Below are positions 7,195 to 12,673 of a stretch of DNA of 25,081 bases, in pieces. The stretch is from Eubacterium sp. GTDB lineage: Bacteria > Bacillota_A > Clostridia > Lachnospirales > Lachnospiraceae. The position numbers were made by a program, and so were the translations under genes. Location: NCBI GenBank assembly GCA_023663915.1, contig JAMPGN010000034.1, positions 1-25,081 of the forward strand, in the 5' to 3' direction. Numbering within the stretch: position 1 is the first letter of the stretch; the number at the start of each line of letters is the position of its first letter. The notes under the pieces are model-generated. The model was not told the origin of the DNA. It ran no database searches and saw nothing but the letters and a program-made list of their open reading frames with translations.

Positions 7195-7973
7195 TTTTTA
7201 GCTTTGGTCTTCCCTGCCTTTTTCCTCCCTTTCTTTATTTTCCCTTTGTCCGCTATCTTCCTGCATTTATAGTGCTGGTATAAATTCCCCCAGTTATCGC
7301 AGCCCACCTGCCAATCCGGCAGCAGTATATAGCCCTTCGGCGCGGTCGGTATCTTCCGCATGATGCTTTCCCGCTTGATCTCTTTGATTGTGACGATCGG
7401 GCGCTTTAGGTTTAGGCTCCCGCTCCATCTGCGCTTGTTTTTCCTTTTCCCTTCCGGCTCTGCCCCTGCCTCTTCTCCTTCCTGCTCTATGTTCTTTGTT
7501 ATGTATGTCGCTAAATCCTTATAGTCGTTCGTCTTATCCAGAATAGAGGAAGTGACACGCCCACGCCCCCAGAGCTTTACTAAATCATTTATGGGTATCC
7601 CGTTCATTACTGCGTGTATGTGCCAGCGCCCCTGCTTCTCCAACGTATAAACATACTTTAGTTCCGGCAGCCCGTTCTTTTTCAGATACCGCCGTACCCT
7701 CCGGGTAAAGTTGCGCCATTCCTTCCGCGCCGCCTCTTCCCCTATATCCTCTGCAAAGGTAAATGTATTGAACTGGTCGCCCTGCTGCCCGTCAAAGTTT
7801 ATGTATATCACCCTCCACAGTTCGTTTCCTGTCCTGATCTCATTCGCCTTTTTCTGCGCTGGCGTTGATTCCTTTTCCTTCTCCCCTCTCTGTGCGCTTC
7901 CCCCTTTCGTAGAATGGTAGCGCATGACCTCCATAATATCCCCTATGATGATTTTCTTTTCACTGTATGACAT
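7185..7973 (-). CDS. HUH-type rolling-circle replication initiator (Rep-like)
   Basis: The 262-residue basic protein has the hallmarks of HUH endonucleases. WRVIYINFD (about 53-61) forms the first strand. RWHIHAVMNG supplies the metal-binding His-x-His at 118-120. YKDLATYITKN (151-161) supplies the Tyr nucleophile candidates Y151/Y157 and Lys160, in the YxxK spacing of single-Tyr Rep proteins. Such enzymes nick an origin and start rolling-circle replication. The C-terminus is very rich in Lys and Arg. The last codons and the TAG stop lie within the acceptor and D-stem junction of the tRNA-like gene. A large nested inverted repeat lies 78 bases upstream of the start. No helicase, helicase loader or SSB gene is recognisable nearby. 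Confidence 0.85.
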   Translation of the reverse strand: MSYSEKKIIIGDIMEVMRYHSTKGGSAQRGEKEKESTPAQKKANEIRTGNELWRVIYINFDGQQGDQFNTFTFAEDIGEEAARKEWRNFTRRVRRYLKKNGLPELKYVYTLEKQGRWHIHAVMNGIPINDLVKLWGRGRVTSSILDKTNDYKDLATYITKNIEQEGEEAGAEPEGKRKNKRRWSGSLNLKRPIVTIKEIKRESIMRKIPTAPKGYILLPDWQVGCDNWGNLYQHYKCRKIADKGKIKKGRKKAGKTKAKKRR

Positions 7974-8050
7974 ATGCGTTCCCTTTCCTGCCGCCCTCCC
8001 TGTAATGGTTCAGAAGATAACGTTATTTACAAGGTCGGGATTTCCCCGCA

Positions 8051-8143
8051 AAAACCGCTAAAACGCTTGCAATCCTGCTTCACATATGCTATACTGTAAT
8101 TGGTTGAGGGCATATGTGAAGCCTTTGGGCGTTTAGCGGTTTT
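8051..8143. repeat. Nested inverted repeats upstream of rep; candidate origin
   Basis: The outer arms are 8051-8066 (AAAACCGCTAAAACGC) and 8129-8143 (GCGTTTAGCGGTTTT), complementary over 15 bp with one bulged A. The inner arms are 8077-8089 (GCTTCACATATGC) and 8110-8122 (GCATATGTGAAGC), a perfect 13-bp match around a 20-base loop. Together they can extrude a 93-base cruciform or hairpin. It lies in the only sizeable gap of the early operon, directly upstream of the HUH rep gene, which is where a Rep nick site or accessory origin is often found. A palindrome ATAACGTTAT lies at 8017-8026. No long T tract follows, so a simple terminator is less likely. Origin function is inferred. Confidence 0.6.
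8067..8095 (+). promoter_or_regulatory. Promoter-like hexamers inside the inverted repeat (plus strand)
   Basis: TTGCAA (8067-8072) and TATACT (8090-8095) are separated by exactly 17 bases. They lie between and within the arms of the nested inverted repeat and point rightward, antisense to the small gene at 8154-8498. If active, the promoter could make an antisense RNA or open the candidate origin. One hexamer pair in AT-rich hairpin DNA is weak evidence. Confidence 0.3.
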
Positions 8144-8153
8144 CCGTTAGGCG

Positions 8154-8498
8154 CTATTCTTTTTCCTTTCCTTCTTTACCGGACTGGTGCTCTGCCTCTT
8201 TCTCCCCATCTTCATACCCCCAGCAGTACGCTTGGTAGAATGATTTTGTGAAGAAATAGTATTCTTCCGGCTTTACCCATTCCGGCATCCTGTAAGACCG
8301 CTTAAATTTCCTGTAGGACATTTTTGCGAATGATGCGGCTGCCGCCGCCCGCCCCGCATTGTCTATCTTCTCTGCAAACTCCCCCGCCAGCTTATATTTT
8401 TCCTTTTCCTCTGCTGTCAGTTCCCTTTCATCACCACCGAAACGGTAGCTTATAACCTTCTTTTCCGGCTCTTGTTTCTGCACCAATTGCGTTTCCAT
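8154..8498 (-). CDS. Hypothetical phage protein, 114 residues
   Basis: No family is recognised. The start at 8498 is chosen because GGGAGG (8508-8513) lies 9 bases upstream. Longer forms reaching 8600 would run through the zinc-ribbon gene in another frame. The protein is charged, with an Ala-rich helix (RAAAAASFAKMSYRKFKR), an aromatic segment (EEYYFFTKSFYQAYCWGYE) and a Glu/Lys-rich tail. No membrane segment or signal peptide is seen. It sits between the zinc-ribbon gene, which it overlaps by 68 bases, and the nested inverted repeat ahead of rep. An accessory role in early phage functions is possible but not shown. Confidence 0.65.
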   Translation of the reverse strand: METQLVQKQEPEKKVISYRFGGDERELTAEEKEKYKLAGEFAEKIDNAGRAAAAASFAKMSYRKFKRSYRMPEWVKPEEYYFFTKSFYQAYCWGYEDGEKEAEHQSGKEGKEKE

Positions 8499-8616
8499 CC
8501 CTTTTTTCCTCCCTTCCAGTGCCTGGATTTGTTTCTTGCTGTTCCTGCTGCCCGCAGTCGCATTTCTCGCCCCAGTCAAGGTTAGCGCCGCAGCGTTCAC
8601 ATTTCCTGTACATCAT
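8431..8616 (-). CDS. Small zinc-ribbon-like phage protein, 61 residues
   Basis: The protein begins MMYRKCERCGANLDWGEKCDCG. The CxxC pair and the following CxC form a small zinc-knuckle pattern seen in many short phage proteins with 'CERCGANLD.GE.CDC'. The rest (EQQETNPGTGREEKRDGNAI...) is hydrophilic and looks disordered. GGAGGG (8627-8632) lies 10 bases before the first ATG; the second ATG at 8613 is equally possible. It begins 21 bases after the HTH/sigma fusion stop and overlaps the next gene by 68 bases in a different frame. The zinc-binding half is the convincing part; the C-terminal half could be unselected read-through. Confidence 0.6.
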   Translation of the reverse strand: MMYRKCERCGANLDWGEKCDCGQQEQQETNPGTGREEKRDGNAIGAETRAGKEGYKLPFRW

Positions 8617-8637
8617 GGTTTCCCTTCCCTCCTGTCT

Positions 8638-9732
8638 TTATATTGCTATCTGCCGCAGCAGCTCCGCAATTTCCGGCTCGTTCCTCCGCTCTGGCGGCAG
8701 CGTCCGCACGGCTTCCCTGCACTCTTCCCGCAGTATTACGATTTCTTCCACACTGCGCCCCCTGCGGATAAAGTCTAGGTATGTTGTTTCCGGCTCGTCA
8801 TTGTCTAAAGGCGTGTCATATGAGATTGTAAGGCAGGCTGCGCGTTGCTGCGTATGCTGCGCCCGGTACAGCGTCTTCAAGCCCTTTTCTATGCCCCCGC
8901 ATGTATACTGGCTGATTTCCGCGCCTTTTGGTATGCCCCTCTTCATTGCATTGTTGGCAGTTTCCGTAACGATCAGAAAAGCCTCCGCTGTAATGTCGTC
9001 CATATCTATACAGCCGTTCCGGCAGTTTTTCAGCAGCATTGTTGCGCTTTTTCTTGCCATAATCTTTGCAAGCGGTATCATGCTTTCAATCGCTGCATTC
9101 CTTTCGCATATGTCCTTAAAGACAAATTCCCGGTTCTGCTCTATATCCCGTAGGTATGCCGCTTTTGCCCCCGCATAGTCAGCAAAAAGCCCTTCCGGCT
9201 CTACTCCCAGCACTTCCGCTAACTTTTTTGCAACTGCCGCCCTTACATGAGGCCTGCGCCCTTTCTTTATGTCTGTAACGTGCGTCTGCGCTATGCCCAC
9301 CAGCTCTGAAAGTTCCTTTTGCGTTATCCCTCTGATAACGCATAAGTCGGAAATATTGTTAGGCTGCGTCTTTACATTGAATTTGTCTTCCGGCTGCTGC
9401 CCTCCGTTCATGCCCTCTATGCTCTTTTTCCGGCTTTCTGCCTCTTTCACGGCTGTTTCCTGCCCAGCCCTGCACGCCCTCACGCTTTCCCGCGCCTGCT
9501 GCCTGCTGCTTCCATAATCCGGGAATATGTTTTCCGGCTGCACTCCCAGCACTGCTGCCAGCTTTTGGGCAAATTCCATAGACACATTTTCTACTTTCCC
9601 TTTTTTCACCATTGCTAGATAGCCCTCGGTGAAATTGGTCTGCCTTGCTATTTCCCTCTGGGTTATCCTTTTGGCTCTGCATAAGTCCGCTATGTTGTTG
9701 GGCTGTGTCCTTACTGTTGGTTTCTTAGGCAT
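8638..9732 (-). CDS. Two XRE helix-turn-helix domains fused to a sigma-70-like domain
   Basis: The protein is 364 residues from the ATG at 9732, which overlaps the upstream stop (ATGCCTAA). An in-frame ATG at 9804 would lie deep in the upstream gene. Residues about 9-72 and 122-186 are duplicated XRE domains: TQPNNIADLCRAKRITQREIA and TQPNNISDLCVIRGITQKELS (first 20 residues of each comparable), each ending VLGV.PE..F.DY. Residues about 195-295 resemble sigma region 2 (RNAAIESMIPLAKIMARK, IDMDDITAEAFLIVTETA, EISQYTCGGIEKGLK). Then ISYDTPLDNDEPETTYLDFI matches the sigma linker 'vSLDtPl.de..tt..DfI', and SVEEIVILREECREAVRTLPPERR matches the start of region 4. The chain stops 18 residues later, so the region-4 helix-turn-helix is missing. 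A DNA-binding transcription regulator that contacts RNA polymerase is inferred. Confidence 0.75.
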   Translation of the reverse strand: MPKKPTVRTQPNNIADLCRAKRITQREIARQTNFTEGYLAMVKKGKVENVSMEFAQKLAAVLGVQPENIFPDYGSSRQQARESVRACRAGQETAVKEAESRKKSIEGMNGGQQPEDKFNVKTQPNNISDLCVIRGITQKELSELVGIAQTHVTDIKKGRRPHVRAAVAKKLAEVLGVEPEGLFADYAGAKAAYLRDIEQNREFVFKDICERNAAIESMIPLAKIMARKSATMLLKNCRNGCIDMDDITAEAFLIVTETANNAMKRGIPKGAEISQYTCGGIEKGLKTLYRAQHTQQRAACLTISYDTPLDNDEPETTYLDFIRRGRSVEEIVILREECREAVRTLPPERRNEPEIAELLRQIAI

Positions 9733-9988
9733 TCTGCGCCCGCATTTTTGCGCCTGCCTTTGCCTTTCTTTCCGCTCTTTTGTACTGCCTGTATATGTCC
9801 GCAAGCGGCTTGGCTATATCCTTACACGCCGCCTCTTCCCCGGCTGCAAGCCCGCTTTCCGGCTTTATTTCCTGCGCTGGTATGATGCGGTACAGCGGCA
9901 CGTTTTCCGCTATTGAGCCGTCCGGCGCACGCAATCCCATAACCGCCACTTGTAGAAGGGCTTCCCCCTCTGCTAAAAATCTTTTCAT
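9725..9988 (-). CDS. Hypothetical phage protein, 87 residues
   Basis: The start at 9988 (MKRFLAEGEALLQVAVMGLRAPDG) has a good GGAGG 8 bases upstream. An ATG five codons earlier overlaps that ribosome site and is less likely. The first half looks folded (VAVMGLRAPDGSIAENVPLYRII). The second half is a basic Ala/Lys-rich helix (DIAKPLADIYRQYKRAERKAKAGAK). No family is recognised, although the VMGLRAPDGS...ENVPLY block looks conserved in style. It lies between a small unknown gene and the HTH/sigma fusion; its stop overlaps that gene's start by 8 bases, which implies translational coupling. Confidence 0.65.
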   Translation of the reverse strand: MKRFLAEGEALLQVAVMGLRAPDGSIAENVPLYRIIPAQEIKPESGLAAGEEAACKDIAKPLADIYRQYKRAERKAKAGAKMRAQNA

Positions 9989-10007
9989 TATGTATGCCTC
10001 CATTTCG

Positions 10008-10232
10008 CTATTCCAGCGCAGATAGTAACAGTTCTACAGGGTCGTACTTGTTTAATTCATCAATTACCGCTCTTTTCTGCTGCTCTGTCATGCCTGGCGT
10101 GTTTTCTATGATTTCTGATACTTTTGCAAACATCAGCATATATGCTTGGTTCTGGCTCATTCCTTCAAGCGGTGTGTCATTAAAAGCTGGCTCTTTTTGG
10201 TTAAATTTGTTAAGTGCGTCTTGATATTCCAT
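10008..10232 (-). CDS. Hypothetical phage protein, 74 residues
   Basis: This acidic, helical 74-residue protein (MEYQDALNKFNQKEPAFND...ENTPGMTEQQKRAVIDELNKYDPVELLLSALE) has a clear GGAGG before its ATG. That site lies in the tail of the upstream regulator gene, two bases after whose stop it begins. No domain is recognised. The second and third segments look like two paired amphipathic helices. Position directly after the Cro-like regulator and under one copy of the operator-like repeat suggests an early regulated gene. Function unknown. Confidence 0.6.
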   Translation of the reverse strand: MEYQDALNKFNQKEPAFNDTPLEGMSQNQAYMLMFAKVSEIIENTPGMTEQQKRAVIDELNKYDPVELLLSALE

Positions 10233-10234
10233 TT

Positions 10235-10477
10235 TTATACCTCCATTGTTTGTTGCCTGTTTGGTGACTTTTGAGCTAAAAAAATATGAAAAAGTTCTAG
10301 CTCTGAAACTCCTAAAGTTTTAGCCATTACATCAATTTCTTCCAAATTTGGTTGTCGCACACCATTTGACAATTTATTTACTTTTTGTCTTTCCCATCCC
10401 ATTTTACGGGCAAATTCTGCTTCACTGTCAAATTTAGAATAAATCAATCCACGAAATGCCTTTACTTTTTCCTTCAC
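10235..10477 (-). CDS. Small XRE-family regulator (Cro/CI-type)
   Basis: The protein is 80 residues if translation starts at the GTG at 10477, which has AGGAGG about 10 bases upstream. A longer ATG frame to 10528 would run through the ribosome site and operator. The helix-turn-helix is SEAEFARKMGWERQKVNKLSNGVRQPNLEEI, where EAEFARKMGWERQKVNKLSN covers the paired helices, followed by IDVMAKTLGVSELELFHIF. The gene is AT-richer than the virion genes. It is the first gene of the leftward operon, behind a TTGACA/TATTGT promoter, and divergent to the larger XRE repressor: the classic lysogeny-switch layout. Its 3' end overlaps an operator-like repeat. Confidence 0.82.
   Translation of the reverse strand: MKEKVKAFRGLIYSKFDSEAEFARKMGWERQKVNKLSNGVRQPNLEEIDVMAKTLGVSELELFHIFLAQKSPNRQQTMEV
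10249..10268. promoter_or_regulatory. Operator-like repeat, copy 1
   Basis: TTTGTTGCCTGTTTGGTGAC lies in the last codons of the small XRE gene, next to the ribosome site of the following gene. It differs from copy 2 at one base in twenty. No good promoter is visible beside this copy, so it could act on elongation or translation, or be a by-product of duplication. Confidence 0.5.
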
Positions 10478-10492
10478 TTTGTTAGCACCTCC

Positions 10493-10512
10493 TTTGTTGC
10501 CTATTTGGTGAC
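10493..10512. promoter_or_regulatory. Operator-like repeat, copy 2
   Basis: TTTGTTGCCTATTTGGTGAC lies between the leftward promoter's -10 and the ribosome site of the small XRE gene, near the expected transcription start. Copy 1 recurs 244 bases away beside the next gene's ribosome site, so both the operator and its spacing to a GGAGG are repeated. Confidence 0.6.
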
Positions 10513-10518
10513 AACATA

Positions 10519-10547
10519 ACAATATCACTAGATTTTTCCTTTGTCAA
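10519..10547 (-). promoter_or_regulatory. Leftward early promoter of the prophage
   Basis: On the minus strand TTGACA (10547-10542) and TATTGT (10524-10519) are separated by exactly 17 bases, a near-consensus housekeeping promoter. It would start transcription near 10512 toward the small XRE gene and the rest of the leftward operon. Operator copy 3 covers the -35 element and copy 2 lies at the start site, so binding by either XRE protein should control it. Confidence 0.75.
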
Positions 10548-10559
10548 CCGTTTGGTGAT
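10540..10559. promoter_or_regulatory. Operator-like repeat, copy 3
   Basis: TTTGTCAACCGTTTGGTGAT shares TTTGT and GTTTGGTGA with copy 1 at identical spacing. It overlaps the -35 hexamer of the leftward promoter, the expected place for a repressor to block RNA polymerase. Confidence 0.55.
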
Positions 10560-10576
10560 TATTTTTTTATTTTGTC

Positions 10577-10605
10577 TTTACTTTGGTTACAAAATATGCT
10601 TTAAT
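10577..10605 (+). promoter_or_regulatory. Possible rightward promoter of the repressor-recombinase operon
   Basis: TTTACT (10577-10582) and TTTAAT (10600-10605) are 17 bases apart, about 30 bases upstream of the repressor ATG. Both hexamers deviate from consensus, as expected for a regulated maintenance promoter. A TTTGGTTAC sequence between them resembles half of the operator repeat. Confidence 0.4.
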
Positions 10606-10634
10606 AGATACATCAAATATAAGAGGGTGTCTTT

Positions 10635-11021
10635 ATGAATAATGAATTTAGCAAGCGTCTAAAACAAATAAGAGAATCTCGAAAAATGTCACAAGATGAA
10701 TTTGCAAACCTACTTGGCACTTCTAAACAGGTTATCAGTAGATATGAAACCGCCCAGCGCACACCAAAAATAACAACAGTTTATGAATATGCACAAAAGT
10801 TAGGCGTTTCATTAGAACAACTTACGGGATATGAAGCAGATTCGTTAGTGCCTGCAATAGAAGTAAAAAACGAAGTCTTTAGTATTATTGGTAAATGGAC
10901 ACCTTATCAAGCCAGAATGCGGCTTCCTCTTCTGAAAATATGTCAAGATTTATCTGAGGAAGAACTTATAGAAGCTGTCAATTATATTAAATATCTTCAA
11001 TCTAAAAGAGGTGAACAGTAA
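10635..11021 (+). CDS. XRE-family phage repressor (CI-like)
   Basis: This 128-residue protein has an N-terminal XRE domain: RLKQIRESRKMSQDEFANLL, then GTSKQVISRYETAQRTPKI and YAQKLGVSLEQLTGYE. The remaining 55 residues (VFSIIGKWTPYQARMRLPLLKICQDLSEEELIEAVNYIKYLQSKRG) are helical and could form a dimer. There is no LexA/CI-type Ser-Lys peptidase domain, so induction by self-cleavage is unlikely. AGAGGG precedes the ATG. Its stop overlaps the recombinase start in TAATG, so the two are translationally coupled. It is divergent to the small XRE gene across the operator region. It is the probable lysogeny repressor, by position and family. Confidence 0.85.
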   Translation: MNNEFSKRLKQIRESRKMSQDEFANLLGTSKQVISRYETAQRTPKITTVYEYAQKLGVSLEQLTGYEADSLVPAIEVKNEVFSIIGKWTPYQARMRLPLLKICQDLSEEELIEAVNYIKYLQSKRGEQ

Positions 11022-12592
11022 TGCAACAAACACTAAATGCCGTAATATACGCCCGCTATTCCTCACACAACCAGACAGAACAGAGCATAGAAGGGCAGCT
11101 GCGGGATTGCTACGCCTTTGCAGAACGTCAAGGGCTGCAAGTGGTAGGAGAATATATAGACCGCGCCATAACAGGGCGCACGGACGACCGCCCAGAGTTT
11201 CAGCGTATGATCGCAGACGCACGTAAAAGGCAGTTTCAGCGTGTCGTTGTCTGGAAGCTAGACCGTTTTGCACGTGATAGGTACGACAGCGCCATATATA
11301 AGCATAAGCTGAAACAGTACGGCGTTAAAGTGCTTTCTGCAATGGAGAATATAGGAGAGGGTAGCACTGGCGTAATCCTTGAAGCACTGTTAGAGGGAAT
11401 GGCAGAACAGTACAGCTTAGACCTTTCGGAAAAAGTGCTGCGTGGGCAGCGGGAAAGCAGGCTGAAAGGGCATTTTCTGGGCGGCCATACTCCTATGGGC
11501 TACAAAGTTGAAAATATGCGCCTTGTTGTTGACGAACGTACTGCGCCCACTGTCCGCTATATTTTTGAGGAATATGCAAAAGGCACTCCCAAAAAGCAAA
11601 TCATAGCGGAATTAAACGCGCGGGGGATTCGCAATAGTGCCGGCAAGCCTCTTACTGATTCCAGCATACAGGGGCTTCTAAAGAACAAAAAATATATCGG
11701 GATTTATGAGCATGGCGGGGAAAAGGTGGCGGGCGGCTGTGATGCCCTTATAGACGAAGAACTGTTTAACAAAGTCCAGAAACGCATTGATAAGGTAAAA
11801 CATGCGCCTGCTGCCTCAAAAGCAAAAACAAAGTATCTCTTGCAGGGGAAAATATTTTGCGGCTACTGCGGCTCTAGCATGAATGGGGAGAGCGGGCGCG
11901 GCAGGCTAGGGGATACTTACTACTATTACTCATGCAGGAAGCGCAAAAAGCAGCACGCCTGCGACAAAAAGAACGAAAAGAAAGATTATATAGAGTGGTA
12001 TGTGGTAGAACAGACTGTAGAGTATGTGCTAACACCAGAGCGCATAGAGTATATTGCTACTGAACTTGTCGCCCAGTATCAGAAAGACTGCGGCAGTGAC
12101 CGCGTGGAAGCATACGAAAAGCAGCTTGAAAGGATAAACGCGGAAATAAGCCGCCTCGTTGATACCCTTGCCGTCTGCCCTGCTGCCGCGCGTCAGCCGA
12201 TCTTTGACAAAATGGAAAATCTGGACGTGGAAAAGAGGGAAGTGGAGATAGACCTTGCAAAGCTGCGCGTGCAGGCTAAAGCGCACCCAACCGAAGATCA
12301 GATAATAGAGTGGCTGCAACAATTCTGTAAGGGTGACCCGCTTGACATTGATTTTCGGGAAAAGATTATTGATACCTTTATCAATGCCGTGTATCTGTAT
12401 GACGATAAAGTAGTTATTTACTACAACATTGAGGGCAGCAAACAGATAAACTATATGGAAATACTGGACAGTACCGAAGAGCCGCCATTTTCGGACGATA
12501 CACAAGCCTCTTGTGTGGTTCGAATTTCAAACGCTCCGGGGAGCTTGAGAAACCTTGTAAACATAGGTGTTTGCAAGGTTTTTTATTATTGA
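11021..12592 (+). CDS. Large serine recombinase (phage integrase)
   Basis: The 523-residue protein has a resolvase catalytic domain (NAVIYARYSSHNQTEQSIEG, catalytic Ser14 after Arg12; WKLDRFARDRYD at 78-89), a recombinase domain (GGHTPMGYKV, then TVRYIFEEYAKGTPKKQIIAELNARGI, of which the core YIFEEYAKGTPKKQII is diagnostic), and a zinc ribbon with Cys280, Cys283, Cys305 and Cys314. A coiled-coil segment follows (EAYEKQLERINAEISRLVD). Such enzymes integrate and excise phages and conjugative elements. The last 20 codons run through a terminator hairpin that recurs at 15.4 kb, suggesting an att junction at its 3' end. Several early Ile codons are ATA, matching the possible UAU anticodon of the tRNA-like gene. 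Confidence 0.95.
   Translation: MQQTLNAVIYARYSSHNQTEQSIEGQLRDCYAFAERQGLQVVGEYIDRAITGRTDDRPEFQRMIADARKRQFQRVVVWKLDRFARDRYDSAIYKHKLKQYGVKVLSAMENIGEGSTGVILEALLEGMAEQYSLDLSEKVLRGQRESRLKGHFLGGHTPMGYKVENMRLVVDERTAPTVRYIFEEYAKGTPKKQIIAELNARGIRNSAGKPLTDSSIQGLLKNKKYIGIYEHGGEKVAGGCDALIDEELFNKVQKRIDKVKHAPAASKAKTKYLLQGKIFCGYCGSSMNGESGRGRLGDTYYYYSCRKRKKQHACDKKNEKKDYIEWYVVEQTVEYVLTPERIEYIATELVAQYQKDCGSDRVEAYEKQLERINAEISRLVDTLAVCPAAARQPIFDKMENLDVEKREVEIDLAKLRVQAKAHPTEDQIIEWLQQFCKGDPLDIDFREKIIDTFINAVYLYDDKVVIYYNIEGSKQINYMEILDSTEEPPFSDDTQASCVVRISNAPGSLRNLVNIGVCKVFYY
12538..12584 (+). repeat. Direct repeat copy A at recombinase 3' end (possible att site)
   Basis: GGGGAGCTT, then 8 bases, then TTGTAAACAT..TGTTTGCA and a T run. 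Copy B at 15405-15450 has GGGGAGCTT, 7 bases, and the same core. Both contain a terminator hairpin and both form the 3' end of a coding region. A position at the end of the integrase gene fits an attachment site, but the other prophage end is outside the window. Confidence 0.5.
12551..12584 (+). terminator. Intrinsic terminator within the recombinase 3' end
   Basis: AACCTTGTAAACA (12551-12563) pairs with TGTTTGCAAGGTT (12568-12580), a 13-bp stem with one G-T wobble and the loop TAGG, followed by a run of T. The hairpin lies inside the last codons of the recombinase, whose stop is at 12590-12592. Confidence 0.75.
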
Positions 12593-12673
12593 TTGTTTTT
12601 TGATAAAAATAAAAAGCAAAGTTTTATTTGTTATGCGATTTTGAACCAAAAAATACTTATCGATTATCTATGT

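Noticed and set aside
9733..9804. Longer N-terminus for the XRE-sigma fusion
   Set aside because: The extra 24 residues are Lys/Arg/Gln-rich read-through of the upstream gene; the ATG at 9732 is coupled to that gene's stop.
12057..12505. Antisense frames in the recombinase 3' half
   Set aside because: They are shadows of the recombinase coding sequence, without ribosome sites or domains.
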